64,000 bases of DNA from Synergistaceae bacterium. Lineage in GTDB: Bacteria; Synergistota; Synergistia; Synergistales; Synergistaceae. The translations under genes and the position numbers were made by a program. The stretch covers positions 1 to 64,000 of the forward strand of contig JAJFTP010000007.1 in the NCBI GenBank assembly GCA_021372895.1, read 5' to 3'. Each line of letters opens with the position of its first letter. Positions within the stretch are counted from its first letter, which is position 1. Positions 35,496 to 44,114 of this stretch are shown in pieces. The notes beneath the pieces were generated by a model that worked only from the letters and a program-made list of their open reading frames with translations, did no database searches and was not told the DNA's origin.

Positions 35496-38465
35496 ATGAA
35501 GTACAAGGCCCGTTTTCTTGGAAACCCTGAATTTTTTGTAGATGGTCAGCCGCTGGCCTTTGCGTTTCAGAAGGCACGGATCCTCACGCTCATGCTCATT
35601 GAGGAAAAGAGCATATCCAGAGATAAGATATGTGAGTACTTGTGGGCGGACAAACCTATAGAAAAAGGGCGCAGAAATCTCAGCAACGCTCTTAGTTATA
35701 TAAGGACCATAATACCTGTCCATGCGGGAAGCGCCGGCATGATTTCGCTGGATCATGCATTCAGGATAGAAAAAGATATCGACCGCCTATGTCATATAGA
35801 TACTATGGACTGGAACGATATCTCTGATTTGTGTTTGCCTTTTATGGATCTGGCTGAGCTTGATGAATGGCCTTCTTTCAGCGACTGGCTCCTCCCTAAA
35901 AGGCAGTACTACCATAACGTAGCTGTAGAAAATCTTAAAAGGCGGGCAGCGAAAAAACTTATATCACCATCGGAGGAAGGCTATGACGATGCTGTGCTCT
36001 GCTATGAAAAGCTGGCTGAATACGAACCTTATGATGAAAAGATACATGGCGAACTTGTAAGGTTATACATAAAAACAGGACAGAAAGTTAAGGCTGTTGA
36101 CACTGCCCGCGCATACTCCATGCGTATTGAGAATGATCTTGGGATAAGTACAGATCTGTCCGATATTTCATCTTTGATGAAAAGGAAGACGCCCGGCAGC
36201 AATCCATTGTCGATGAATCGTACTTTTGATGATATTCCACTGGCCAGAAATGCCGAAATGCTCAAGATGCTGGATTTTTTATCAAGGACTGGTGCTGAAT
36301 CCTGTTCTTCCTGCGGGCTTGTCTGGGGAGAACAGGGAATAGGAAAGACTGTTTTTATAGATGAAATAGCGTCTTGTCTGAAAGAAAAGGGCTGGGAGTG
36401 TTATTTTGTCAGGTGCTCTCAAGAAGAAAAAAATCGTCCTATGGTTCCATTTATACAGCTTCTGCAGAGGCTCAAATATACACCTTCGCAGTTGGAAAAC
36501 ATCACATCTCTCACAGAACTCAATTATTCGCGCCTTGCAGAGCTGGTCTATCAGCAGATTGCCGAAGTCTCTGCCGGTCGGAGTAAAATACTGATTATCG
36601 AAAATATCCAATGGATGGACGAAGCATCATGGATGATTCTTGAAACTATCATGTGGGATCATTCCGCACCGAGACATCTCCTTATTTCCGGATTTGAAAA
36701 TATCCGTTCCGCATTTATGATACGGACCACTCTTGCTGATGAGCCTTTTGAAGAATTTGAAGTGAGACTTAAGCGATTCAACCTTGAAGAGACAGGCCAG
36801 ATTTGCCGCGGGATCAGGCCCGATCGTCAATGGTCGGATGAACTTATTCACGAAGTATACATGCAGACAGAAGGGAATCCTTTTTTTATCAAAGAGCTGC
36901 TGACGTCTAATGAAGGAACAGAAGACCAAGGAGTAACTTTATATAAAAATCCGTTTTTGTCGGTTGTCGAACGGCTTGATAAGGACGAAAGGCTCTTCAT
37001 GGAGGCCATGGCAGTGTCTTCTGAACCCGCTTCAATGCTGTATGTTGCCAAACTGATTGATATGTCTCCGCTGCAGATTTCAAATATCTATGAAAACATT
37101 AAAGTCTATGAATTACTTCGTGAAAAAAATGAAGAAGGGGATGTGTTATATTACTTTACACATGTAAAAATACGTGAGATCCTCTTGAAAAATATGTCTT
37201 TTTCAAGAAAACAGGCACTTCACTTAAAAAATATCATGATTTTGGAGGAGTCGGCTTTGCCGCTTTTATACAGGCATAGGAATATTTATAAAAGACTTTA
37301 TTATCATTGTCATGATGCCGGGCTCAATGAGAAAGAGCTCTTATGGCGTGTCAGGGAATTGAAGCTGCATTTCATGGCCGCACATGAAGTTTTTCCGACA
37401 CTCATTGATCAGGACCTTATGTACTATATCCCCTCATTAGACGATGTAGACTATACCAATCGGTCTCTTGCGTCAGCATGGGAACTTATGAATAAAATTT
37501 CCCGCTCCGGAGGAAGAAGCCATGATCTTGACAGAATAGAGAGAGATCTTTATATACTGCAGGGAGCTTATCATTGGTGGGCTGGGCAGTATGAAGATTC
37601 AAGACAGATGCTCACAGAGGGTCTGCGCAAGGCACTTAAAATCGGGGAGCAGGAAGCTGCCATCGAAGCAGTTGTGCAGATGTGCTATCTTGCAATACAG
37701 ACTGATAATGCACAATTTCTTCATTCCTGTGCATCTAAAGTATATAGGATCTCCCAAAAAGAACACCTGCACCAATGGCTTGGAATTTCTCTGCGCTTTT
37801 TGGCTATAGCCAAAATCCTAGAAGGTAAGCATTCAGAAGCCGAAAGGCTTTTACAGATGTCCACCCTTGTTTTTGAAAAGCTCGAAGAAGAGGGAAGCAG
37901 CTACACGGTATGTCTTATAGCCGCCGAGCACTTCAGGGGAGATATGAAACTGGCCTCGGGGGATATTGAAGGTGCTCTTTCTTTTTACATGAGCTGCATC
38001 AACATCGGAGAGTCTATCGGACTTTACCGTGGACTTGGGCTCTCTCTTGCAAAATCAGCATTTTGCCTTATGCTTCTTGGAAATTTTGAAGAGGCAGAAA
38101 AATACCTTCTTCGGATGGAGAAATTTTATAACCTCATACACTCAGACCTGGACGGTGGTCTACAGGGTTCAGGTATCGCACTTGGACTCATGGGGTTGAT
38201 CAACTCAAGGAAAGGAGACTGGGAAAAGGCCAGGATCTATTTTACGTTGGCTCAAAAGCTGGTAGCAAAAACAAGGCGTCCGACATGGCAGGCTGTGCTA
38301 TGTTGGTCTAAACTGGAGTTATTCAGGCTTTCCTTGCAGATCCCTGAGGATTTTGCAAAGGACGTGCTCAATAAAGAGCCTGAATGGTATTTGAATCAAT
38401 TGGAGCAAATGAAGCATAAAGTGGGATGGGTCAACATCGCGGAGCCGGCTAGTCCTGTTACATGA
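35496..38465 (+). CDS. BTAD/AAA-type large transcriptional regulator
   Basis: 989-residue regulator. The N-terminal ~95 residues look like an OmpR/SARP-type winged helix, followed by a bacterial transcriptional activation domain (about 100-225: SDWLLPKRQYYHNVAVENLKR, YEPYDEKIHGELVRLYIKTG, ENDLGI). Next comes an AAA-type ATPase with Walker A GEQGIGKT at 278-285 and Walker B LIIENIQWMDEA. The C-terminal ~450 residues are helical with TPR-like repeats, as in MalT/SARP-type STAND regulators. It lies directly upstream of the methyltransferase genes and is separated from them by a terminator. Control of that cluster is inferred from position only. Confidence 0.8.
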   Translation: MKYKARFLGNPEFFVDGQPLAFAFQKARILTLMLIEEKSISRDKICEYLWADKPIEKGRRNLSNALSYIRTIIPVHAGSAGMISLDHAFRIEKDIDRLCHIDTMDWNDISDLCLPFMDLAELDEWPSFSDWLLPKRQYYHNVAVENLKRRAAKKLISPSEEGYDDAVLCYEKLAEYEPYDEKIHGELVRLYIKTGQKVKAVDTARAYSMRIENDLGISTDLSDISSLMKRKTPGSNPLSMNRTFDDIPLARNAEMLKMLDFLSRTGAESCSSCGLVWGEQGIGKTVFIDEIASCLKEKGWECYFVRCSQEEKNRPMVPFIQLLQRLKYTPSQLENITSLTELNYSRLAELVYQQIAEVSAGRSKILIIENIQWMDEASWMILETIMWDHSAPRHLLISGFENIRSAFMIRTTLADEPFEEFEVRLKRFNLEETGQICRGIRPDRQWSDELIHEVYMQTEGNPFFIKELLTSNEGTEDQGVTLYKNPFLSVVERLDKDERLFMEAMAVSSEPASMLYVAKLIDMSPLQISNIYENIKVYELLREKNEEGDVLYYFTHVKIREILLKNMSFSRKQALHLKNIMILEESALPLLYRHRNIYKRLYYHCHDAGLNEKELLWRVRELKLHFMAAHEVFPTLIDQDLMYYIPSLDDVDYTNRSLASAWELMNKISRSGGRSHDLDRIERDLYILQGAYHWWAGQYEDSRQMLTEGLRKALKIGEQEAAIEAVVQMCYLAIQTDNAQFLHSCASKVYRISQKEHLHQWLGISLRFLAIAKILEGKHSEAERLLQMSTLVFEKLEEEGSSYTVCLIAAEHFRGDMKLASGDIEGALSFYMSCINIGESIGLYRGLGLSLAKSAFCLMLLGNFEEAEKYLLRMEKFYNLIHSDLDGGLQGSGIALGLMGLINSRKGDWEKARIYFTLAQKLVAKTRRPTWQAVLCWSKLELFRLSLQIPEDFAKDVLNKEPEWYLNQLEQMKHKVGWVNIAEPASPVT

Positions 38466-38549
38466 TCTTTATTTTGCGGTAATTGCAATGTAACTTAGGC
38501 TGATTTTTTGAAAAAGTGTCAAAGAAATGCAAAAAAAATATCTATCTAT

Positions 38550-38592
38550 AACCCCTTTCGGACAATGAGGCCGGATGGGGTTTCTTTTTTTT
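38550..38592 (+). terminator. Rho-independent terminator after the BTAD regulator
   Basis: AACCCC (38550-38555) and GGGGTT (38577-38582) form the outer stem, extended by an inner TTCGG/CCGGA stem; a T-rich tail (TCTTTTTTTT) follows. It separates the regulator transcript from the corrinoid protein gene. Confidence 0.85.
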
Positions 38593-38627
38593 GCATAGTT
38601 TTTATAGCCGGATGATATCCTTTGCAC

Positions 38628-38651
38628 GTTGAACATAAATATTTTTTCAAC
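38628..38651. promoter_or_regulatory. Inverted repeat GTTGAA-N12-TTCAAC upstream of the methyltransferase operon
   Basis: Six-base perfect arms spaced 12 nt apart, centred about 50 nt upstream of the corrinoid protein start and downstream of the terminator. It is a candidate binding site for a cluster regulator. I cannot place a convincing -35/-10 pair around it. Confidence 0.35.
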
Positions 38652-38688
38652 ATTAAGGTTTTAATTAAATTAAACGGAGGTTGTAGAT

Positions 38689-39318
38689 ATGTCGATCGAA
38701 CAGGTTCGTCAGTACATGGTTGACGGTGAGGGTGAAGCGGCCGTAGAGATCGTGAAGGATCTCATCTCAAAAGGTACGCCGGCTAAGGATATTATGAGCG
38801 GTCTTACGGATGAAATGGCTATCCTCGGACAGAAGTTTGAGAACTTCGAAGTATTCCTCCCAGACCTTATGGTTGCAGGTGATGCGTTTATGACGATCAT
38901 GGAGGTTCTTAAGGTACACCTTATAGCGGCTGTTGGGGACAAGATACCACACACAGTTGTTATCGGTACGGTAAAGGGCGACTATCACGATATAGGCAAG
39001 AACATAGTAGGAATTGTCCTGCAGGCAAACGGTTTTCATGTAGTTGACCTTGGTTCTGACGTAGACCCGGTTGCCTATATAGATGCGGCGCGCAGGGAAA
39101 AGGCCGATGCGGTAGGCCTGTCAGCTCTTATGACCACTACAATGCCGGGACAGGAAGAGTTTATAAAGATGGTTGCCGATGCCGGTGACAAGGGTAAATA
39201 TCTCATCTGTGTGGGCGGCGCACCCACGTCTGTTGAGTGGGCAGAGCGCATAGGCGCAGATGTCTGGTCATTCGATGCATTTGAGTACGCGGCTAAGCTC
39301 AAAAAGCTTCTTGGTTAA
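38689..39318 (+). CDS. Methylamine-type methyltransferase corrinoid protein
   Basis: 209-residue cobalamin carrier of the MtmC/MtbC/MttC type. An N-terminal helical cap (about 1-85) precedes a Rossmann B12 domain with DYHDIG at 98-103 (DxHxxG, His100 as lower axial cobalt ligand), GSDV near 118 and GGAPTS near 185. It accepts a methyl group from the substrate methyltransferase and hands it to the second methyltransferase. ATG follows ACGGAGG. The gene begins an operon with the MtmB-like enzyme 25 nt downstream, the natural partner. Confidence 0.92.
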   Translation: MSIEQVRQYMVDGEGEAAVEIVKDLISKGTPAKDIMSGLTDEMAILGQKFENFEVFLPDLMVAGDAFMTIMEVLKVHLIAAVGDKIPHTVVIGTVKGDYHDIGKNIVGIVLQANGFHVVDLGSDVDPVAYIDAARREKADAVGLSALMTTTMPGQEEFIKMVADAGDKGKYLICVGGAPTSVEWAERIGADVWSFDAFEYAAKLKKLLG

Positions 39319-39343
39319 TAAGGAATCAGAGGAGGAATAGATC

Positions 39344-40735
39344 ATGTCTACATTTAGGATGTGGGAAGTTTTTGCGAAGGCAGATAACGGGCCCTTCTAC
39401 AGAGACCAGTCGGAGTGGATGATAAAGAGCTTCATCCCCAATATGAAGAGAGTTGTTAAGGAATATAACGTTAAATATGACGGCAAAACGATTGTCAACT
39501 GCGACGACGATTTGGCTGATAGGGTATGGGCTGCTGCAAAAGATTTCTTCATCTCCGTTGGTGTATATAATCAGGATTCACACAGGGTCATGAAGTTCAG
39601 CGAACAGGAAGTCAACGAAATACTCTACACAAAACAGCCCAAATATATGATCGGAGCAGGGCACGACCAGCGCTGGCTTCAGGTCCGTTCAATAGAAGAT
39701 AAAGAGCGCCGTCCCTTCCACCTTTTCAGCCCGGATGCAAACTTCAGCACCGATATCCATAAGAAGGCATGCATGGCTTATCTGAAAGAGCCCCTTCTTG
39801 ACGGACTTTGCGCTCCTTTGATCGAAGATTTTATGGGACGCAAGGCGACATCGCAGAGTCCGACTGAAGTTGCAGCGGCAATGGAACATGCGATGAACCT
39901 ACGCGATGCTCAGCGTCTTGTCGGTAAGCCGGACGTATGGACTGTATCAGTAGGTACGGCAGAAACAGACCAGGCACAGATTGCAGCAGCAAATCCTGAA
40001 TGGGGAGTCCGCCCGTCACACCTTGATGGCCGTATGGTATCCATTCTCACAGAAATGACCACCAACAACTCGATGCTCAATAAGGCCCTGCACTACCGCT
40101 CATACGGCAACGTTTTCGGGAACCTCTGCGGAGCCATATTCGGCGGCCATGCCGGCGGCACGGAAGGCACTGCGATTCTCCAGACAGCTTACAATATCGA
40201 AGGGGCATGTCTCTACGGCTCAGCCTGGGCATTGAACTTCCCGTTCCATCTTAAGTGGCAGTCAACAACTACGAGAGAACTTCTATGGCTCCAAAGCGTT
40301 CTCAGCCAGGCAATGGCACGTAACTCAAATCAGATATTCCTCAACAACCTTTTTGCAAACGCAGGTCCTGCGACGGATCAACTCTATTGGGAGTGCGCGA
40401 ACCATGCCCTTGCAACTGAATCTTCGGGCGGCAACCCATGGGGTGCTGCAACATGCCGCAATAAATTTACAGACAGGGCAACCCCGCTCGAATCCCGCTT
40501 CTATCATGAAGTTTCCGAATCTTCTTTCAAGATGCGCATTACCCGTGCCCAGGCAAACGAAATCTGCCAGAAGATCATGGAAAAATACGAGAAACTTATT
40601 CCGATCGACAACTATGGAAAGACGATTCAGGAAGTTTACGACATGGAACGTCTCGTCCCTCATCAGGAGTACCTTGATCAGTACAGACGCATGAAGGACG
40701 AACTCTCTGCTATGGGAGTAGATTTCGTCTACTAA
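39344..40735 (+). CDS. MtmB-family methyltransferase lacking pyrrolysine
   Basis: 463-residue protein that I align (from memory) along its length with archaeal monomethylamine methyltransferase MtmB (458 residues). Matching blocks include the SP.EV.AA..E stretch before residue 180, GNVFGNLCGAIFGGHAGGTEGTAI with the MtmB IFGGYAGG core, SAWALN..HLKW.STTTRE and AGPATD. At the position of the MtmB pyrrolysine (UAG, residue 202) this gene has Trp199 (TGG at 39938-39940); there is no in-frame TAG. It should still methylate the neighbouring corrinoid protein, but from a different substrate, as MtgB does among non-pyrrolysine MttB homologues. GGAGG precedes the ATG. Confidence 0.82.
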   Translation: MSTFRMWEVFAKADNGPFYRDQSEWMIKSFIPNMKRVVKEYNVKYDGKTIVNCDDDLADRVWAAAKDFFISVGVYNQDSHRVMKFSEQEVNEILYTKQPKYMIGAGHDQRWLQVRSIEDKERRPFHLFSPDANFSTDIHKKACMAYLKEPLLDGLCAPLIEDFMGRKATSQSPTEVAAAMEHAMNLRDAQRLVGKPDVWTVSVGTAETDQAQIAAANPEWGVRPSHLDGRMVSILTEMTTNNSMLNKALHYRSYGNVFGNLCGAIFGGHAGGTEGTAILQTAYNIEGACLYGSAWALNFPFHLKWQSTTTRELLWLQSVLSQAMARNSNQIFLNNLFANAGPATDQLYWECANHALATESSGGNPWGAATCRNKFTDRATPLESRFYHEVSESSFKMRITRAQANEICQKIMEKYEKLIPIDNYGKTIQEVYDMERLVPHQEYLDQYRRMKDELSAMGVDFVY

Positions 40736-40755
40736 TAAGACAGCATCGTTTTCAG

Positions 40756-40793
40756 TTTGCAAAGAGGCACATTATTGTCTGTCTCTTTGCAAA
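40756..40793 (+). other. Perfect 11-bp hairpin after the MtmB-like gene
   Basis: TTTGCAAAGAG (40756-40766) pairs perfectly with CTCTTTGCAAA (40783-40793), with a 16-nt loop. Without a T-run it probably protects the 3' end of the corrinoid/MtmB-like message or attenuates transcription into the next gene. Confidence 0.55.
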
Positions 40794-40842
40794 ACCTATG
40801 TTAAGGATACAGTCCATGCAATTTATATAACGAGGTGAGGAA

Positions 40843-42216
40843 ATGACAGGCAAAGAAAGGGTACTTAAGGCGCTGCGTTTTCAGGAAGTAGACCGCGTTC
40901 CATGGGTTCCTTTTACCGGAGTCCATGTCGCCAGACTCATAGGAAGCGATGCAGAAAAGCTTCTTAAGGAAGGCGATGTGCTGGTAGAAGCTGTCACTGC
41001 TGCTGCAGAGCGCTACTGTGCCGACGGAGTCTGTTCTGCATTCGACCTTCAAGCTGAAGCGGAGGTCCTGGGATGTGACCTGCATTGGTCTAAGAATAAT
41101 CCTCCTGCAGTTACAGGCCACGTGCTTGCACAGGGAAAAACATTGGAGGATCTGCCCGAATTCACGAAGGACAAGGGACGCCTTCCTATGTTCTTTGATG
41201 CAACCCGTAGGCTGGTTGAAAAAATAGGAGATAAAACTGCGGTGTTTGCCCTCTGCTGCGGACCGTTTACCCTTGCTCTCCATCTTCGCGGCTCAGATTT
41301 CATAATGGATATGATCAAGAAGCCTGAAGAGGCCCATAAGGTACTGGCGTTCTGCTCCGAGGTTACGCGTAAGATGGGTGAGTGGTATATGGAAACAGGA
41401 GCTCATGTTGTGGCTGTTGTCGACCCTATGACAAGCCAGATAGCCCCGAAACATTTTGAAGCGTTTGTAACTCCCTATGTAAAACCTGTAATTGATGAAG
41501 TGCACGTAAAGGGCGGTATCGTCACGTTGTTCTGCTGCGGCAACGCCACCAAGAACATAGAGCTTATGATGCAGAGCAAGCCCGATGCGATCGCTTTTGA
41601 CGAGCAGGTAGATTTAGCTTTTGTCAGAGAACTTGCAGAAAAATATAAGGTCTGCTTCGAGGGGAATATCCCGCTTACAACCACACTGCTTTTCGGCTCC
41701 CCACGCGAATGCGTAGCCGACGTTAAAAAGAGAATAGAGATCGGCGGTACTGCAGGATACATCCTTTCCCCGGGCTGTGACCTGCCATATGATACTCCGT
41801 TCTACAACCTTGAGGCTGTTGGTAAATATGTTGCTATAGGTGAAGAACCCTCCGAGACATCTGGTTTCCTATCCCTTGAAGAAGCCCTTGCTCAGGCAGA
41901 GGACTCCGGTGATATTTTAGAGGATGTGAAAATAGAGCCGGGAAAGGTGTTCATAGAGATCGTTACTCTGGACTCAGAGGGTTGTGCTCCATGCCAGTAT
42001 ATGTGTGAAGCAGTGAAAAATGTGGCTCCTCTCTATGGTGAAAAGTTAGAGTGGCGGGAATCCCTCATAAAGAGTGCTGCCGGCATCAAGCGCACCATGG
42101 CTTTGGGCGTTTCAACCCTGCCTACGATGCTCATCAACAATGAAGTCGTCTACGACAATATAATCCCAACAGCAGACGATCTTATGAAACAGATTGACAA
42201 GAGGTTGAAAGGATAG
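40843..42216 (+). CDS. MtaA/CmuA-type methyltransferase fused to a thioredoxin-like domain
   Basis: 457 residues. Residues 1-335 are a uroporphyrinogen-decarboxylase-fold methyltransferase of the MtaA/MtbA/CmuA family, which transfers methyl groups between a corrinoid and a thiol through zinc. The zinc motif HxC of MtaA is here FCC (F230, C231, C232), so the His ligand is missing while the third Cys in SPGCDLPYDTP (C312) is kept. Residues about 368-457 resemble a thioredoxin domain with CAPC at 381-384 and STLPTM (cis-Pro) near 427. The acceptor is unknown; bacteria of this kind normally lack coenzyme M. It follows the MtmB-like gene after 107 nt. Confidence 0.82.
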   Translation: MTGKERVLKALRFQEVDRVPWVPFTGVHVARLIGSDAEKLLKEGDVLVEAVTAAAERYCADGVCSAFDLQAEAEVLGCDLHWSKNNPPAVTGHVLAQGKTLEDLPEFTKDKGRLPMFFDATRRLVEKIGDKTAVFALCCGPFTLALHLRGSDFIMDMIKKPEEAHKVLAFCSEVTRKMGEWYMETGAHVVAVVDPMTSQIAPKHFEAFVTPYVKPVIDEVHVKGGIVTLFCCGNATKNIELMMQSKPDAIAFDEQVDLAFVRELAEKYKVCFEGNIPLTTTLLFGSPRECVADVKKRIEIGGTAGYILSPGCDLPYDTPFYNLEAVGKYVAIGEEPSETSGFLSLEEALAQAEDSGDILEDVKIEPGKVFIEIVTLDSEGCAPCQYMCEAVKNVAPLYGEKLEWRESLIKSAAGIKRTMALGVSTLPTMLINNEVVYDNIIPTADDLMKQIDKRLKG

Positions 42217-42231
42217 TTGATTATTTCAGTA

Positions 42232-42282
42232 ATATTTTCATGTTCCGGTGCAGATGAAACTTGCACCGGAACATGAAAATAT
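42232..42282. terminator. Perfect 21-bp hairpin after the fused methyltransferase gene
   Basis: Arms 42232-42252 and 42262-42282 are perfectly complementary, with a 9-nt loop. The outer part is A/T-rich, so both strands show a T-rich end (TGAAAATAT after the loop). It may act as a terminator or a strong stabiliser between the methyltransferase genes and the NhaC gene. Confidence 0.6.
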
Positions 42283-42336
42283 AGTTATATAAGACATACT
42301 TGCTGAAATTATATTCAAGAATAGGGGGAAACATCA

Positions 42337-43890
42337 ATGGAAAACAAAAATGTGAAAAAACCCAGCGTTACATTGGCTTTTGTAACATTTGTAGGTATAG
42401 CCGGAATTATCGGTTATGGTCTGCTTGGTCTTGGTCTAGACGCTCATGTCCCAATAGCGATAGCAACAATTTTTGCCGCATTGGTTGGTTTTTTCGCTAT
42501 AGGAATTAAATGGGAGGATATGGAAGTTGCCATTTGCAGCGCTATTAACTCTTCTATAAGCGCATTGCTTATACTGATAGCGATTGGCATGTTGATAGGT
42601 TCGTGGGTGCAGGCTGGAGTTGTTCCGGGAATGATTTATTATGGGTTTGATCTTCTTTCCCCAGGAATCTTCCTCTTAGCCACTCTCCTGATATGTTCTG
42701 TAGTTTCTCTCGCAACAGGTACATCATGGGGTGTTGGGGGTACAGTTGGAGTTGCATTGATCGGTATTTCAATCGGACTTGGAATCCCTGCCCCTCTGAC
42801 GGCAGGAGTAATCATTTCCGGAGCATATCTCGGAGACAAGATGTCTCCACTCTCCGACACAACAAATTTAGCACCTGCGGTTTCCGGATCGAACCTTTTT
42901 GACCACATACGTGCAATGATGTGGACGACGGGACCTACATATATCATCGTTATAATAATTACGATCGTGCTTGGGTTCGGATATGCAGCAGGAGATGCTA
43001 GCTCCATGTTTGATACAAGCCGGATAAAAGCTTTCCAGGCTATCATCGGAGCCGAATTTGACATTAATCCTATTTACACGATTGTCCCTCCTCTTATCGT
43101 TATTGTTCTTGCTGCTATGAAATGCCCAGCTCTCCCAAGTATGATGGCTGGGACAGCAGCAGGATCGGTTTTTGCTATATTCCAGGGCAAGACACTGGCA
43201 GAGGCACTAACAGCCATTCACTACGGGTATACTTCTTCGGTAGCTGCAAAGATTTCGGAAACAGCGGTTGAAGGGATTCCTGCACTTTTGACTAAATTTG
43301 GCATATCCGGTGTGACACCTGATATAGCGCATGAAGTCGGATCGCTTGTTGTTGAGCTTCTTAACAGAGGTGGACTTGATAGTATGATGTGGTCGCTGTC
43401 TCTGATTATGATCGCTCTCTGTCTCGGAGGTGTCATGGAAAGCTGTCACTATCTTGATGTCCTTCTTAATCCACTTCTATACAAAGTCCGTAGAGTCGGT
43501 GATTTTATTACTCTCGTAGAGGCATCCTGTTTGGTAAGCAATATATTCTTAGGGGACCAATATCTTGCAATTATTGTCCCTGGACGCATGTTCAAAATGG
43601 CAGTAGAAAAGTCGGATCTTTCTCCAAGGATGCTTTCCCGTGCTTTGGAAGATTGCGGAACGCTGACTTCACCCCTGGTTCCATGGACAGGATGCGGCGC
43701 ATTCCAGTCCGCAGCGCTTGGAGTTCCCACACTGGAATATCTTCCGTACTGCTTCTTTAATTACCTTAACCCGCTTGTTGCAATATTTATTTCCTATTTG
43801 GGGATCGGGATTTATTGGGGTAGAAATAAAGATGACAAAGTTGAAAAGCGCACTGCACTTGACTTTAGTTTCCTCAAAAATGAAGCATAA
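42337..43890 (+). CDS. NhaC-family Na+/H+ antiporter-type carrier
   Basis: Integral membrane protein of 517 residues with about 11-12 hydrophobic segments. NhaC-type features include GTSWGVGGTVGVALIGI and ISGAYLGDKMSPLSDTTNLAPA, with the conserved Asp/Ser/Thr-rich loop. Family members exchange Na+ for H+ or for organic acids (such as the malate/lactate carrier MleN). Placed among methyltransferase genes, it could import the substrate or export the product instead of balancing ions. Its DNA is visibly more AT-rich than the flanking liv and chaperone genes. An AGGGGG sequence precedes the ATG. Confidence 0.85.
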   Translation: MENKNVKKPSVTLAFVTFVGIAGIIGYGLLGLGLDAHVPIAIATIFAALVGFFAIGIKWEDMEVAICSAINSSISALLILIAIGMLIGSWVQAGVVPGMIYYGFDLLSPGIFLLATLLICSVVSLATGTSWGVGGTVGVALIGISIGLGIPAPLTAGVIISGAYLGDKMSPLSDTTNLAPAVSGSNLFDHIRAMMWTTGPTYIIVIIITIVLGFGYAAGDASSMFDTSRIKAFQAIIGAEFDINPIYTIVPPLIVIVLAAMKCPALPSMMAGTAAGSVFAIFQGKTLAEALTAIHYGYTSSVAAKISETAVEGIPALLTKFGISGVTPDIAHEVGSLVVELLNRGGLDSMMWSLSLIMIALCLGGVMESCHYLDVLLNPLLYKVRRVGDFITLVEASCLVSNIFLGDQYLAIIVPGRMFKMAVEKSDLSPRMLSRALEDCGTLTSPLVPWTGCGAFQSAALGVPTLEYLPYCFFNYLNPLVAIFISYLGIGIYWGRNKDDKVEKRTALDFSFLKNEA

Positions 43891-43971
43891 TATTGTAATC
43901 AGGGATATCTGTCTTGTAACAACAATTTATGACATATCAAAGATGTTGCCGTAATTAATATAAAGCATGTA

Positions 43972-44013
43972 GGCAGAGTCTTATTATTTTAAAGATTCTG
44001 CCTTAAGGTTTTT
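43972..44013 (+). terminator. Terminator after the NhaC-family gene
   Basis: GGCAGAGTC (43972-43980) and GATTCTGCC (43994-44002) form a 9-bp stem with one G-T pair, followed by TTAAGGTTTTT. It separates the NhaC gene from the aminotransferase transcript. Confidence 0.6.
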
Positions 44014-44060
44014 ATATATGTTTATGTATTGTTAATATTTATTTAATTATATAGTAAAAA

Positions 44061-44069
44061 TGATATAAT
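44061..44069 (+). promoter_or_regulatory. Extended -10 promoter element for the class III aminotransferase operon
   Basis: TGATATAAT in a strongly AT-rich stretch, 46 nt upstream of the TTG start. No good -35 is visible. It suggests that the aminotransferase and corrinoid-activator genes form a second transcription unit. Confidence 0.5.
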
Positions 44070-44114
44070 TATAGTTATTTCTAGTAACAATAAAAAAACG
44101 GAGGTGTGATTCAT

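Noticed and set aside
39344-40735. Possible pyrrolysine-containing gene in the methyltransferase cluster
   Set aside because: The MtmB-like frame is uninterrupted and has TGG at the pyrrolysine site; no pylBCD, pylS or pylT was seen, and TAG ends several ordinary genes.
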